Numbered from the stretch's first letter, positions 9,917-21,244 are shown. The stretch: 64,000 nt of DNA from Pterobdella sp. o SKG-2022 (GCA_964035795.1 OZ038320.1:18990589-19054588), one strand, 5' to 3'. The notes: a model not told the origin generated them from the letters alone. Numbers and translations are program-made.

Positions 9917-12378
9917 ACATTGTCGTTCAACATCAATGTATAACGGGATTTCAGTAAAGAATTGCGTGTTTACTTTATGCTATTTAAAAAAATGTATTAT
10001 GCCATGTAGTGGCTTGGCTACAGACTGTTTTGTTGTATTAATGGTTTATATTCTTAATATTCGTGCCAAAAATCTTGTATTTAGAATTTCTTTTTCCTTT
10101 ACCAACCTAAAGCGGTTACGATTTTTAATGATTCTAATTGACTACCTAATCAGTATTTATTGTTTTCATTTAGTCACAACATTCGTCTTCTAATTTGTTT
10201 ACAGACCCATCTCACATGTATTAATATTATAACATTTTCAAATTATTGATCTGACAACTTTATAAATATGATTGACTTGAGGATGTTTTTTAGAAATGAA
10301 GTGTTTGTTGATTTAAAAAATATTAATTTGATGATATTTTATAAAAGATTGATGCTATGGTATTTTTAAAAAAGACGATACGGAGTGTTTTGGCTCTAGG
10401 AGATTTTTAAGTTACTTTCTTTATACTATTTTTATATATAATAGTTAAAGTTAATATTTCAATTTCTTGCCAAAAAGAATATGATTGATTACATAATCGG
10501 TGTTTTTTTAAGCTATTTTGTCTCAACATTCCTGGGCCATTTCTGCTTACAAATTTTTAGTATTAAAATTTAAAGCTCAAGTTTTTTAAATTTTGTTTTC
10601 AAAAAGTTTGGTGCTCACATACATTATTGATGAAGTCTGTTAAATATTTATATACGTTTTATAATAGAATTCAATTAACCAATTCGTTAATTTTTTTCAC
10701 TTCAACTACTTTTTTTTAGATTGTATGTATATAGATCTTGAAAGATTTATCGTTTTTCATCTTCAATTTCTAATTTTTGATTAACTCCTAGTGATTAAGA
10801 TTTTTTTCAATTATCCATGTTTCAAACTATTTTTTTCAACTAGGGTTTCCATTAAGGGGTTTCCATTTTAAATTCCCATTCAAATTAAATCAGTATTTAT
10901 ACTTTTTCAAACCCGTTTTGCCTTGTGATATTGGTGGTTGAATATGATTATTGTAAAGTAAGTTATTTAAGTTATAATTTTACTCAAAAAATAAAAACCG
11001 ATGAATAAAGTGAAAATCCAAAGCTTCTCAACTTTAGACGTTCCAGCTTTCTCAGTCAGTAAGAGGACAGTTTATAATAAAAGAATTAATAGAGAAAGTT
11101 TTTTCACCAACGCGGTTATAAATTTATTATTTATTTAAAAACCTCATCAAAATTAATTTCATGATGAAAAAGATATTGGTTTATTTCAAACTCATTTAAA
11201 ACCTTCAATAACTAATTTATACATACGCATGAGTGGGATCTACACATGTCGTACAGAGTACGAAGTTGCCATGTCACCCCCATATTTATGTCAAAAATCG
11301 GGTTTTTCAACTCTTCATTAACAAGTTTTTGACCACTCAAAACAAATAATTCATTATTTCATATTAAATTTAAAAGAAGATTATATTCTATTGAAGACAT
11401 GTAATTTTAATATAGTAATTATCTTTAAAACATCAATACATTTATTGAAAATTAAGATATAATTTTTGGTTAGTATGCTAATGTTTTATATGGTGAGGCC
11501 ATACTTACCGAAAATTATAGTTTAAGTTTAAATAAGTGTATTAAAATTCTTCAAATTGATGTTTATTAGATACTTATTCTATTAGATATTTTAAAAAAAT
11601 ATATATTTGGGTCAACAAATTATAATACTATAAGTATTGAGACGAAGAATTTTTGATATATTTTCTAAATCGTCATAAGGTGACCAAATAAAATTAGTTA
11701 CCTAAGAATGATAAACGAAAAATATCGAAAATTTTCGTCTCGATAGAAAATTTAAAATTTTATAGTGTTTATTTGTTTAAAATTTTGGAGATGAATCAAT
11801 TCAATAGTTGATTTTCAGATCTAATTCCAACCCATGCTAGCATGAAAACGGACGCAATGATGATGATGAACTATAACTAGCTAAACTTTTTTTCAAAAAT
11901 AAAAAGGTATTTATATAAAATATTTCAAAAGTCATGAGTTTACTGATTTCAGCATTAAACTGACTTATACGTGGATCATTGTCGAAATCCGGGTGTCATT
12001 TCTGATCAAAGACGGTTGACTCATCATCTTCAGAAAAGTGTGCAACTATGACATGAATTAATCAATGAGACGAAATGAAAATCAGTAATAAGCTGAAACA
12101 AATATGGTTCATATTGGCGCCAATAGAAGATGGCCTGTAGAAGTTATAATGGCCGCTAGAATAATTGATTTCTATTTAAAAACTAGATAATTCAGTTTAA
12201 AATTTCAAAATATTATTATTTAAAATAATTCTGCAATTTTATTTTGAAATTCCATAACTTAGTACAATAACATATAAGAACTCCTGTAAATAACAAAAAT
12301 GTTGTCCTATGAAACAATAAACAATACAAAGCTAAAAACTTCATGGTTTTTTGAAGAGGAAAAAGATTCACGTACTTG
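9917..12378. other. Intergenic, no gene supported
   Basis: AT-rich sequence downstream of DUF229. Two features stand out: a coding-like patch at 11,156-11,306 (see findings) and a 12-bp palindrome ATTGGCGCCAAT near 12,113. No exon with both splice sites was found. Confidence 0.5.
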
Positions 12379-12540
12379 GTCGGCTCGTACAGCTCAGAGG
12401 TAAAGCATTAGAATAATTATCTAAAGTTACCGGACTCAACCCCCCGTGGGCCGACAATTAGCACCTGTTCCACAGTGTTTTCGTTACATTAAATCTATAG
12501 CAAGCTCTTTGATCTATGAATACCGCATTGCATTACATCA
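12379..12540 (+). mobile_element. tRNA-derived SINE, copy 2 (internally deleted)
   Basis: Same family as the copies at 7,371 and 15,046. It begins GTCGGCTCGTACAGCTC, keeps the TTAGA/ATCTAA anticodon-arm region and GTGGGCCGACAATTAGC, but lacks part of the tail (the AAGGAAAAGCGCTTTATA segment). Divergence in both promoter boxes suggests an older insertion than copy 3. Confidence 0.85.
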
Positions 12541-12574
12541 CAAAAACGCTATTAAAGATGAAAGATATATTTTA

Positions 12575-12785
12575 ATTCTTCGAGCCAAACGTAAATATTC
12601 AAATGAAAACACTTTTGGGAGTTTATTTTATTTCACGAAGCTTTTCGTAAGATGAACTTACATTATCAAGTATATATATATTTGTACCTCCACTTGATAA
12701 TGTAATATTTTACGAAAAGCTTCGTGGAATAAAATAAACTCCCAAAAGTGTTTTCATTTGAATATAAAGATATATTGTAATTTAA
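12575..12785. mobile_element. Foldback (inverted-repeat) element, copy 1
   Basis: Two arms of about 71-74 bp, at 12,597-12,670 and 12,693-12,763, are near-perfect reverse complements around a 22-bp TA-rich loop. Arm landmarks are AAAACACTTTTGGGAG and CGAAGCTTTTCG. The flanks AAAGATATATTTTAAT (12,561) and AAAGATATATTGTAAT (about 12,767) may be a target-site duplication. There is no coding capacity, so this is a non-autonomous MITE-like foldback. A second copy with the same left end lies at 49,541. Confidence 0.85.
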
Positions 12786-12849
12786 CTAATATTAATTAAC
12801 GTAACAATAAAAAAAGAGAAAGATGAGCACTTTTTAGTTTCAATTGGGG

Positions 12850-14690
12850 TGATAAAAAGTTGCCATTAAAGAAGAAGATGAAGACCATCTTCTCTATAAA
12901 ACAATCTAATAATAACAACTCTTCAGGACCAGACAATATCAACATCAATAGCCATCAAACACCTAACCAACCTCTACAACATCACAATCAACACAAACAC
13001 CATACCCCAAATATGGAAAACCTCCAAAATCATCCCCATCGCCAAACCCAACAAAAACCCTTCTCTCTCCTCCTCATACAGACCAATAGCCCTACTCTTT
13101 CCCATAGCAAAAACTCTAGAAAAAATCCTCCTCCCACACAGCACCACTAATATAATCCTCCCAACACACCAACACGGCTTCAGAGCCGCACACTCCACCA
13201 CCACAGCCCTACATCAAATCAATAACACCATACTCACTGGTTTCAATAAAAAAAACCTCCCCATAGAACAATCCTTACCGCCCTCGACATGACCAAAGCA
13301 TTCGACACGGTCAACATCCACCAACTTATCCACAAAATACACAACATCCACATTCCTACAACAATAATCAAATTCTTGGTCAACTACCTAAAAGGCCGCC
13401 AACAACACACCTCATACAACAATCACACATCAAAACACACAAACATCAAAGCAGGTGTCCCCCAAGGAGGCGTCCTATCAGCCACTCTCTTCAACATATA
13501 CCTCTCAGACATACCACTCCCCAAAATCAGCTCACTCAACCTCATCACCTACGCAGACGACATCACCATAACATCATCCCACCCCAACATCAACGCAGCC
13601 ACCCAGAACCTCCTCCCATACCTGTTATGGGCTCACAATAACAACCTACAAATCAACCCTACCAAAACCACATCAACACTCATGACCCCAGACCCATCAG
13701 AATATAACAAACCCCTGAACATCCACATCAACAACATTCCCATCGCCACCACTTTCAACCCTACCATCCTTGGCTTAACTTTTGACCCCAAACTAAAATA
13801 CTTCACCCACACAGACAACACCATCACTAAAGCAAAAAAAACACTCAATCTCCTAAAACTCCTCACATCAATCTACTGGGGAAAAAGCAAAGAAACACTC
13901 ATCACCACATACAAAACATTACTCCTTCCCATCATCGAATACGCCAACACCATCTGGTCACCCATCATCTCATCCACCTCCCTCAACAAACCCCAAAAAA
14001 TCCAAAACGCAGTCTTGAGAACAATCACTGGCTGCACCCTAGACACCTCCACTCAGAGACCAAAATCCTCCCACTCCAAAACCCTCTCAAACTTCACGCT
14101 TCACAACTCACACAAAAAGCCTCTCATCCCACTCATCCCCTACACCCACTCACCACACAAGAAGCCCATCCCAGATACAAAAAACAATCCACATTCAACA
14201 ACAACATCAACTACACCCTAAACATACCCCTCTCCACCCAGATTACCTCTCACACAAAAATAAAAAACAACATGAAAACAATACACACAAAAATAGTTCA
14301 TGACTACATATCATCCACGCACAACAAAATTCTCAGCAAGCAACCCCCACCCATTCATGAATCAGAAACCACTCTAGACCACCACACTCGCCGCACTCTC
14401 GCCCAAATCAGATCAAATAAATCACCTTTCATCCTCTCATACCTCAACAAAATCTCACCCTCATCTTATCTCTCACCTTCATGCCCACTCTGCCAAACAC
14501 ACATTCACGACCCCCCTCACCTCTTCACCTGCCCCATAATAAGTACCACACTGGGCCCCGAGAGTATGTGGACCAACCCCGTGAGAGCGGCTGAGCTTCT
14601 CGACCACTGGACGGTCTTGATGGGGACATGAGGAGCACCCAACAAGACTAGGGTGCTCGGGGTAAAGAAATAAAAAAAATGAAGACAATG
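12850..14690 (+). mobile_element. 5'-truncated non-LTR retrotransposon, frameshifted
   Basis: Reverse-transcriptase blocks appear in order across several frames: SYRPIALLFPIAKTLEKILL, HGFRAAHSTTTALHQ, MTKAFDTVN, AGVPQGGVLSATLFNIYLSD, TYADDIT (13,550 onward), NPTKTTSTLMTPDP and, at the end, a CCHC-like CPLCQTHIHDPPHLFTC followed by RAAELLDHW. Frameshifts near 12,950, 13,280 and 14,060 disable it. The longest open piece is 13,289-14,221. The sense strand is strikingly A+C rich and G poor, unlike the surrounding DNA. Endonuclease and 5' parts are missing. The clade is not certain from sight. Confidence 0.9.
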
Positions 14691-15045
14691 GAGTTGTTTA
14701 AATTTTGTCTAAAAATAACATTTGATAGCTCAAAATTTTTTATTTGAAGCTTTTTTTATATTTTTCTTGTTTATTATCACAGATTTAATTATTTTTATAC
14801 ATTCATAATATCAACTCAGTTTTCCAAATGTCATTTATATAAGTATTATTACGGCTCCTTTTGTCTCAAACAGGCCTTTCTTCGATATAATCTTAGATCT
14901 ATATTTCATTTTATTTAGTTATACGTGCATAATCTTTGTTACAATTATCGTACCTATAAAAACTTACATTGTATTTCATTATTTTGTATTCATAGTTTAT
15001 AATACTCAGTGGTCTAGACGCTCCTGAAGTTAATGCCACTATATC
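14691..15045. other. Spacer between LINE and SINE, nothing seen
   Basis: About 350 bp of AT-rich sequence with no open frame, repeat or RNA signal that I can support. Confidence 0.5.
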
Positions 15046-15228
15046 GTCGGTCCCTATAGCTCAATGGTTGAGCATTAGACTAATTATCTAAAGTTACCGG
15101 GTTCGATCCCGCGTGGGCCGACAATTAGCACCTGTTTCACAGTGTTTTCGCTACATTAAATTTGTAGCAAGCGCTTTGATCTATAAGGAAAAGCTCTTTA
15201 TAAATACCGCATTACATTACATTACATC
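15046..15228 (+). mobile_element. tRNA-derived SINE, copy 3 (best preserved)
   Basis: The head has intact Pol III boxes: A box TAGCTCAATGG and B box GGTTCGATCC. It folds as a tRNA: D arm GCTC/GAGC, and anticodon arm TTAGA/TCTAA with loop CTAATTA, which gives an AAT (Ile-type) anticodon. The ends pair as GTCGG with CCGAC. The tail carries two AAGC-type motifs and ends in tandem ATTAC units. At 77 nt plus body and tail it is a SINE, not a functional tRNA gene. The intact boxes make it the youngest-looking of the three copies. Confidence 0.88.
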
Positions 15229-16167
15229 TAACTCGTAATTGATTTGGTTTCAATTATTGAAACTCCAAATCCTGAATATTTGTCACTAGAAAACCTCGTT
15301 CATATCACCATGTTATTGTTTCAAATTAAGTGGTAGCAATTTATTTAATCGAAAATTACCATTCAACTGGAATTCAGCTTTAGTGTTTTCAAGCTTGTTT
15401 TGACAGCTGAATTTAATTGTCACAATATTAGTCATTTCTACAAAAAAATATTAGAATTTTATATAAAGAAACTTAAATAAAAATTGATAAACATTAAATA
15501 AAGGAAATTTAAAATTGAACTCTGGGTTTTATAAAAAGTATTTATGGTAAGTTGTATTCACGTCGATATCTATTTAAAAAAAAAACTCAGTATGATAGTT
15601 GACTTTTCCTCATCTCATCATAAGTTACCTATTTAAAAGTTGTTTGATCAACCAACCAAGGTGTTCTTCCAATTTATTTAGTGACTTAAGATGAGAAAAT
15701 CATAGCAAGCACATGCTTATTTGAAATTTGTTTATTTCCATCAACTTTTCAGTGATGAAATTCTTCTTTTTATTTGGGTATGCACTTTCTTTTCTTGTAG
15801 GCATAGTCATGCAATTTCAAACAAGGCACTGATGAGAGTAATAGTTATTCAATAAAAATTAATAAGTTTTGTGAAATTATTTATTTGACAAAACTTTTTG
15901 AAACATTAAAGCTATTTTCATCTTCATAGAGACCTCTTGTGAGTTTTTCGATGTTTTAATTTACGTTCTATACGCATTTTAGAACATTTAAAAAATTTTT
16001 TTATAAATATATATATAGGCTAACTCATACGTTGTCTTAATTGAAACTATTTAGCAGTTAAGCTCATGGTGCAGGAGTCATTCAAGATTAGGAATATAGA
16101 ATTTGAATTTTTTATATGAAATAATATTTCAAAATAAATAATTAATTAATGTTAAATGAAGTTTTTT

Positions 16168-16320
16168 AGAGACATCGTATGTTTTTTTGTAAACTTGAAT
16201 TTCACAGTAAAACTTTAGATTATGAAGATTTAGAAGAACACGGAGATAAAAATTTTTATTGAGATAAAATTTTCAACATGTAAAATCTTGTCATAATTTA
16301 TTAGCTAATAGTATGGGTAA
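16168..16320 (+). repeat. Interspersed repeat family, copy 1
   Basis: Begins AGAGACATCGTATGTTTTTT and continues with similarity to the copy at 21,245 through a region reading GAACA(C/T)GG and TTTTC(A/G)A, then TCATAATT(T/C)ATTAG. No coding capacity or tRNA head seen. Relationship judged by eye. Confidence 0.55.
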
Positions 16321-17384
16321 CCATTTGAAAGTTAAATTTGTCGCAGCTTTGAAAGCCAAACAATTTCATAGGATACTTATTTATTTTTTTAACTTTTTCA
16401 AACAAAAGAAAATAATTTTTTTTAATGCAGCCAACAAGCCTACAAGTGTCTTCAACTTTAGAAACTCATCTGAGCGCGACCAATCTGTAACCTTAGGCAA
16501 CCGGTTTTAAAAATAAAAATTTTTTCGACAAATTTTAATATTAAAATAAAGTTTTAAAAAAATTCAAAAATTTTCATATCGAAAGGATGGTTCAGTTTTT
16601 TCTAAAAGTTTTGAACATAATACTTACATAGACCGACTTTTAAGTCGAGCCAAAGTGGTGAACATAGTGAAAACCATAAAACTTGTAACTTACATAATTT
16701 TTTGAGAAAAATTCACTTTTAAGTCTTCTATTATAGGATTGACTGTCGGCTGTGACATTTATAGCATCTGGACATTGCGCTTGATAGTGAAATTCCGAAA
16801 TAATATGTTAAATCAATGATAAAGACGTCTTCAAAGATTGAATTAACTTATTTTGATATTCATTGTGATATTAGTTTAACTGAGACAGCAGTTGCAAAAT
16901 TAATTTTAAAGATTCATAATGAAGACCTAAAGTATTGAGGAAGGCAACTGACGACGAATAAATCACTTATTTGTTTTGTTTATTTTTCCATGTTGTGTGT
17001 ATGCTTGCAAGTTTGCATGTCTTAGACGTTTTGTTTTTAGAAAAAGTTAAAATCAAAAATATATAAAAAATTTAATAAAAATAGAAACAAACATTTTTTT
17101 TATTGAAAGAGACTCAAATGGTTTTCTACATAAAAACCTATTCAGAAACAAATAGAAAATATTCTCTAAATAACTACTCAAGATAATTATCCCAATGATC
17201 GGACTAATGATTGTCTTTTGAACTTAAGTGAAAAATGACTTTTTGTCTATAAAAGTGTATTTTTAGAAAAATAAAAACCTTTCAAACAGGTTTTAACAAT
17301 TGTTAGATGAAACTAGAAATTTTATAAGGGTTACAATACTTAATGATAAAGTTAAAATAATCGTACTTTATAATTTAATTGATC

Positions 17385-17420
17385 TTCTTATGAAAAGCTT
17401 CGTATATTCAGTTAATAAAT
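17385..17420. mobile_element. Half of a foldback element
   Basis: The stretch CTTATGAAAAGCTTCGTAT followed by TCAGTTAATAAA resembles one arm of the foldback at 49,859-49,973. No matching second arm is seen nearby, so it may be a solo or deleted copy. Confidence 0.4.
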
Positions 17421-17564
17421 ATTTTTTGTTTGTTTACCTTCCTATAAATTAATTTTTCAAGAAATGATTTCATAAAATACTTTTAATTTCTTATTCAAAA
17501 TAGAACAGATTAAACGAGAACGTGAAAGAATATATCGAATTGATTGGCATATCTTTATCGTTGC

Positions 17565-17604
<40 letters not shown>
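17565..17604. repeat. (ATT)n tract, 3' tail of the minus-strand LINE
   Basis: About 13 ATT units. On the minus strand this is an AAT tail directly following the LINE 3' untranslated region, matching the AAT-rich end of the related copy at about 8,550-8,575. Confidence 0.85.
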
Positions 17605-19210
17605 TGAGGGCGCACAGTTTGCAAACTAGGTTTGCTGCAGAGGCGCTGTTCTAATCAGAAGGGCTATGAGAGAGAAATTTGGCTATAAAGATGCGTCTTT
17701 AAACGCTTGCGAAAAATTTTAAGAGAAGGTGAAAGACGGACATTAAGTGGAAGAGAGTTGCATAAGTGAGGGGCGATATGCGAGAAGGAGCGATGTAAAA
17801 AAGGGTTAGAAGAGACAGGCTGATGTAGGCATAAAGCAGAGTTGGAAGACCTGAGAGACTCAGGAGTCTGTCTAATGGAAAGACGGTCATATAAATAAGC
17901 CGGCTGATTGAAATATAAGGTGTTAGCGGTGAGCCATAGCAACTTGAACTGGGCTCTTAGTACGACCGGCAGCCAATGAAGGCGATCGAGACAAGTGTGA
18001 GATGATGAATAGTAGTCGGCTTGAAGAGCGGTTTTAGCAGCACGATTTTGGAGAGATTGCAACTTAGAAATAAGACAGTTCGGGAGTCGACAAAGAAGAG
18101 AGTTACAGTAATCAATCCTTGAAAGAACTAAAGAGATGATCAGAGCAACGGCAGTGTCAAAGGGTAGGAACTTGCGTGCCTGTCTGATCGTATGGAGATG
18201 AAAGTTGGATGCTTGTATGATCTGAGAGACAAAGTGTGTAAAGTTGAGTCTAGAATCAAGAGTTACACCTAGTATCTTCAGTTTGGACGTTACGGAAAGA
18301 GTAGTGCCGTCAAAGATTACTTCAGTGGGAAGATTGGATTTGGAAAGGAGTATGGGACTGCCGACAAACATCACTTCGCTTTTGTTAGGATTCAACATGA
18401 GGTGATTGTTAGAAAACCAAAGATTAAGCTCAGTGATGCATTCAGATATCTTAGTGAGGCTGGGATGAGGATCAAGGTAAGAGGCGCCTGTAAAGAGAGT
18501 AATATCATCAGCAAACTGATGATATAGAACGTCATGCTTCTGTATGATCTCGCTAATAGGAGAAGTATAAAAAGAAAAGAGTATGAGCTCAAGAACAGAA
18601 CCTTGAGGAACACCAAAACGAAGGGAGACAGGGGTAGAAGAAGAGCAGCTTATTTTAACAAATTGCTTGCGTTCGGAGAGATAGGACTGAATCCAGGATA
18701 AAGCAATGCCAGAAATGTGAAAGTAGTCTTCAAGGATATGCAGCATATTTGGATGATTAATGGTGTCAAAAGCTGCTGAAATATCTAAAGACACTAAGAC
18801 GGCCGCAGACCCGGTAGCACAGATATTGCGAAGGCTGTCAGTGATGTACAAAAGCGCAGTTTCCGTTGAGTGATGTGAGCGATACGCCGACTGGAAAAGG
18901 TTGAAGTTACGCAGTACAGAAACATGAGAGGATAATCTCTTGAGAACAACCCTTTCTAAGATTTTTGAGATGGTGCTGAGGTTTGAAATTGGACGATAAT
19001 TGGATGGTTGCATGGGGTCTAGGTTATATTTTTTCAGTAAAGGGGTTACCTGCGCCGTTTTGAATGAAGTTGGAAAAATACCCTGTGAAAAGGAAAGATC
19101 AGAAAGTTTGCATATAATGGAGGCGAAGATGCTGGACTTGATCAGCGTGGGAAAAACAGTGCTTGGAACTTGGATAAGCCAATCACGGGTAGAAGCTATC
19201 ATAATGAAAG
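17605..19210 (-). mobile_element. CR1/L2-like LINE, 5'-truncated, recent
   Basis: A single LINE insertion with an AAT tail at its 3' end and truncation near 19,205. The reverse-transcriptase frame is uninterrupted over 512 codons, which suggests recent insertion. The endonuclease domain is absent, as expected for 5' truncation during target-primed reverse transcription. A much older relative sits in DUF229 intron 4. Confidence 0.9.
17664..19202 (-). CDS. Reverse transcriptase of CR1/L2-like LINE
   Basis: The 512-codon frame holds the whole RT core in order: FKTAQVTPLLKK, NYRPISNLSTISKILERVV, FQSAYRSHHSTETALL, LDISAAFDTINH, FGVPQGSV, QFADDITLF (active-site Asp pair), LNPNKSEVMFVG and LKILGVTLDS. 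It is followed by the thumb-like RIDYCNSLLCRLP and KLQSLQNRAAK motifs common to CR1/L2/Rex-type elements. The first ATG (19,202) is only where the truncated element happens to offer one; the natural protein would begin further 5' with an endonuclease. Incomplete at its N-terminus, so not autonomous as it stands. Confidence 0.9.
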   Translation of the reverse strand: MIASTRDWLIQVPSTVFPTLIKSSIFASIICKLSDLSFSQGIFPTSFKTAQVTPLLKKYNLDPMQPSNYRPISNLSTISKILERVVLKRLSSHVSVLRNFNLFQSAYRSHHSTETALLYITDSLRNICATGSAAVLVSLDISAAFDTINHPNMLHILEDYFHISGIALSWIQSYLSERKQFVKISCSSSTPVSLRFGVPQGSVLELILFSFYTSPISEIIQKHDVLYHQFADDITLFTGASYLDPHPSLTKISECITELNLWFSNNHLMLNPNKSEVMFVGSPILLSKSNLPTEVIFDGTTLSVTSKLKILGVTLDSRLNFTHFVSQIIQASNFHLHTIRQARKFLPFDTAVALIISLVLSRIDYCNSLLCRLPNCLISKLQSLQNRAAKTALQADYYSSSHTCLDRLHWLPVVLRAQFKLLWLTANTLYFNQPAYLYDRLSIRQTPESLRSSNSALCLHQPVSSNPFLHRSFSHIAPHLCNSLPLNVRLSPSLKIFRKRLKTHLYSQISLS

Positions 19211-19600
19211 TATTGTTCGTCCGATATTTTATTTTGTTATAATTAATTACAATAAAGCTAAAAAATTGGGGGAAAACTGTATATAAATGAAAATATGAAA
19301 AATGAAATTTTTGATTGCACGACTTAGTTAAATATAAAACCTAATCTGACGAAATAGGCAACCCTAAGTACTTTTAGGTATGTTTGTATACTATGATCAG
19401 TTCCGATTGATGGTGGCTATTTTCAAATTAATGAATGAAAATCTTTGAAACATGAAATTATAGCAATGCATTCTCAGTATCATATACATTTAGGTTTCTG
19501 TATCAAAAATACAGAATATCTACTTTAGAACAATTAACACTACAGTCGAAATTGTAGAATTAATCGAATTGTAAACTGATATTGATGGTTTCTGCTTAAG

Positions 19601-19695
19601 AAAAGCAACTTGTGCGGAAAAAAGTAAAAGGCGAGGTGAAAATGAGGAAAGAAAAAGAGATCGATGAGGTGGAAAAGTGCACGAAACAATTTCAT
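19601..19695 (+). other. Candidate exon of unknown gene
   Basis: Flanked by a ...ttaag acceptor and a consensus gtaagt donor. One frame is open across the 95 bases and encodes a highly charged peptide beginning KQLVRKKVKGEVKMRKEK. It lies 2 kb upstream of PSME3 on the same strand, so it could be an untranslated or alternative 5' exon, or chance. No family recognised. Confidence 0.2.
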
Positions 19696-21244
19696 GTAAG
19701 TAAATGCTCAACCAAAACTGAGGAATAACTGATTATAACTTGACAAATTGAGACAGTCTTCTTTTAAAAAAACTAAAATTGATTTAAAATTAAATTCCTA
19801 ATTTAGTCATTTTTTCAAATTTTTAATTTTTTGCTGAAATGAAGTTTATTGAGCGGTTTATAACAAATAGCGGCACTAAATAAAGTGCAATTATATGTAT
19901 AATTACAAGTTTTGAATAGTTGCACAACGATTCATGATCTAGACTAATATCTTCATTCAAATTGAAATATCAAAATCAGTTATGATGAAAAATTGAAAAA
20001 GATTTTACAATTTTTTTGGAAACCGTTTGTTGTGGAGGAAATGCACAGACTAACCTGGATGGCTAGTGTGGAGGTCGATGGAGAATTAACAGTTGCATGC
20101 GTATAACTTTTCTAATGCCAATAAATAAATCAAAGTTAAGCTCTATAATTGGAAGTTTCTGAATAAATCAAACTTTTTAGATTTTCCAAAAGTATGTTTA
20201 TCAAATTTTAAATTTATAGCTTCTAGAAATTTTTAATCGTTTGTGAGTTATTTAGGCTTTACTGACCCTCATTATTATTTTTCCTTCAAGCTTCATGAAA
20301 TGTTTTTTTGTTTTTTCACTACTTTCTTGTCAACTTGCACTCCACCATCGGTATTTGTTCTGCTCGTGCTCATCTTAGGAATAAATTTTTTCAAAGTGAA
20401 TGAATCTTTATTTTTATCATTAAACATAGATGCTTTGCTAGGCTCCGTTCTAGGAAATAACTTTTTTCTTACTTCTACGATCCGTGAAATCTATATAAAA
20501 CATAAATAATATATCATCAATCAACTTGAAACATCTTGTGTTTTACTTTTTGTCAATATTTGTACCCACAAAGTAAATTTTTCCCACAATGATCTACTCA
20601 GCCAATCATGCAGCAGAAAAAGTTACTTCAATAGGGGAGAGACCGGTTTGAAATAAAAGTAGTCGTTGTAATAGGGTGATGCAGTCTTCAATTGAAACTT
20701 CATCTTATGTCTTAATAAACTATTCTCAAAGCAACGGCGAAAAACTGAAATTAATTTTTCTTTTTTTAAAATGTCATTTCTTCACTTATTATTCTATTTA
20801 TTTTGCTGCTTGTCTTGGTTTGACATAACTAGAAGCCTTTACATAATATATTACTTTTCATCGTCATCCAAGTAAAATTCTTTACTATACGTGCCTATGA
20901 CTCGAAAATTCTTTGATGACTTGAAAAGAATCTACCAAGTTATCAAAATTGAAAAACGGTCAAAAATAAAAAATGGATTACATTCACTTTTTTAGACGTA
21001 CAAATGGCGCTTTTAAATACAAAAGCGTTTCAAACCAAGCGAAACTTTTCAAGTATGATCGGACTTGAAAATTCTTTTAACGCGGTTGGAACTTTTTCAA
21101 CACGTAAGTGAAGATGAATCTGAAAGTACGTATAATGCTGGAAAGAAAAAATTTAGCAAAAAAGGATTATTAGAAATCGTTGATAGTTTTTTATAAATGC
21201 TTAGATGTTGTCAAAATGATTTGAATTGAAGAGTATAGTTCTTA

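Larger units (their letters stand above)
15229..17564. other. Intergenic, AT-rich
   Basis: No gene supported. It contains one copy of the interspersed repeat starting AGAGACATCGTATG (16,168) and a half foldback arm (about 17,385-17,420). Confidence 0.5.

Noticed and set aside
12446..12655. 69-codon plus-strand frame
   Set aside because: It spans the SINE tail and the foldback left arm, so it is a chance frame through two repeats.
12974..13204. Minus-strand frames over the 12.85-14.69 kb LINE (also 13,633-13,866 and 14,479-14,688)
   Set aside because: Antisense shadows of reverse-transcriptase sequence with biased composition.
18392..18616. Extra frames inside the intact LINE (also 17,699-17,890 and 19,000-19,242)
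   Set aside because: Overlapping or antisense frames of the 512-codon reverse transcriptase.
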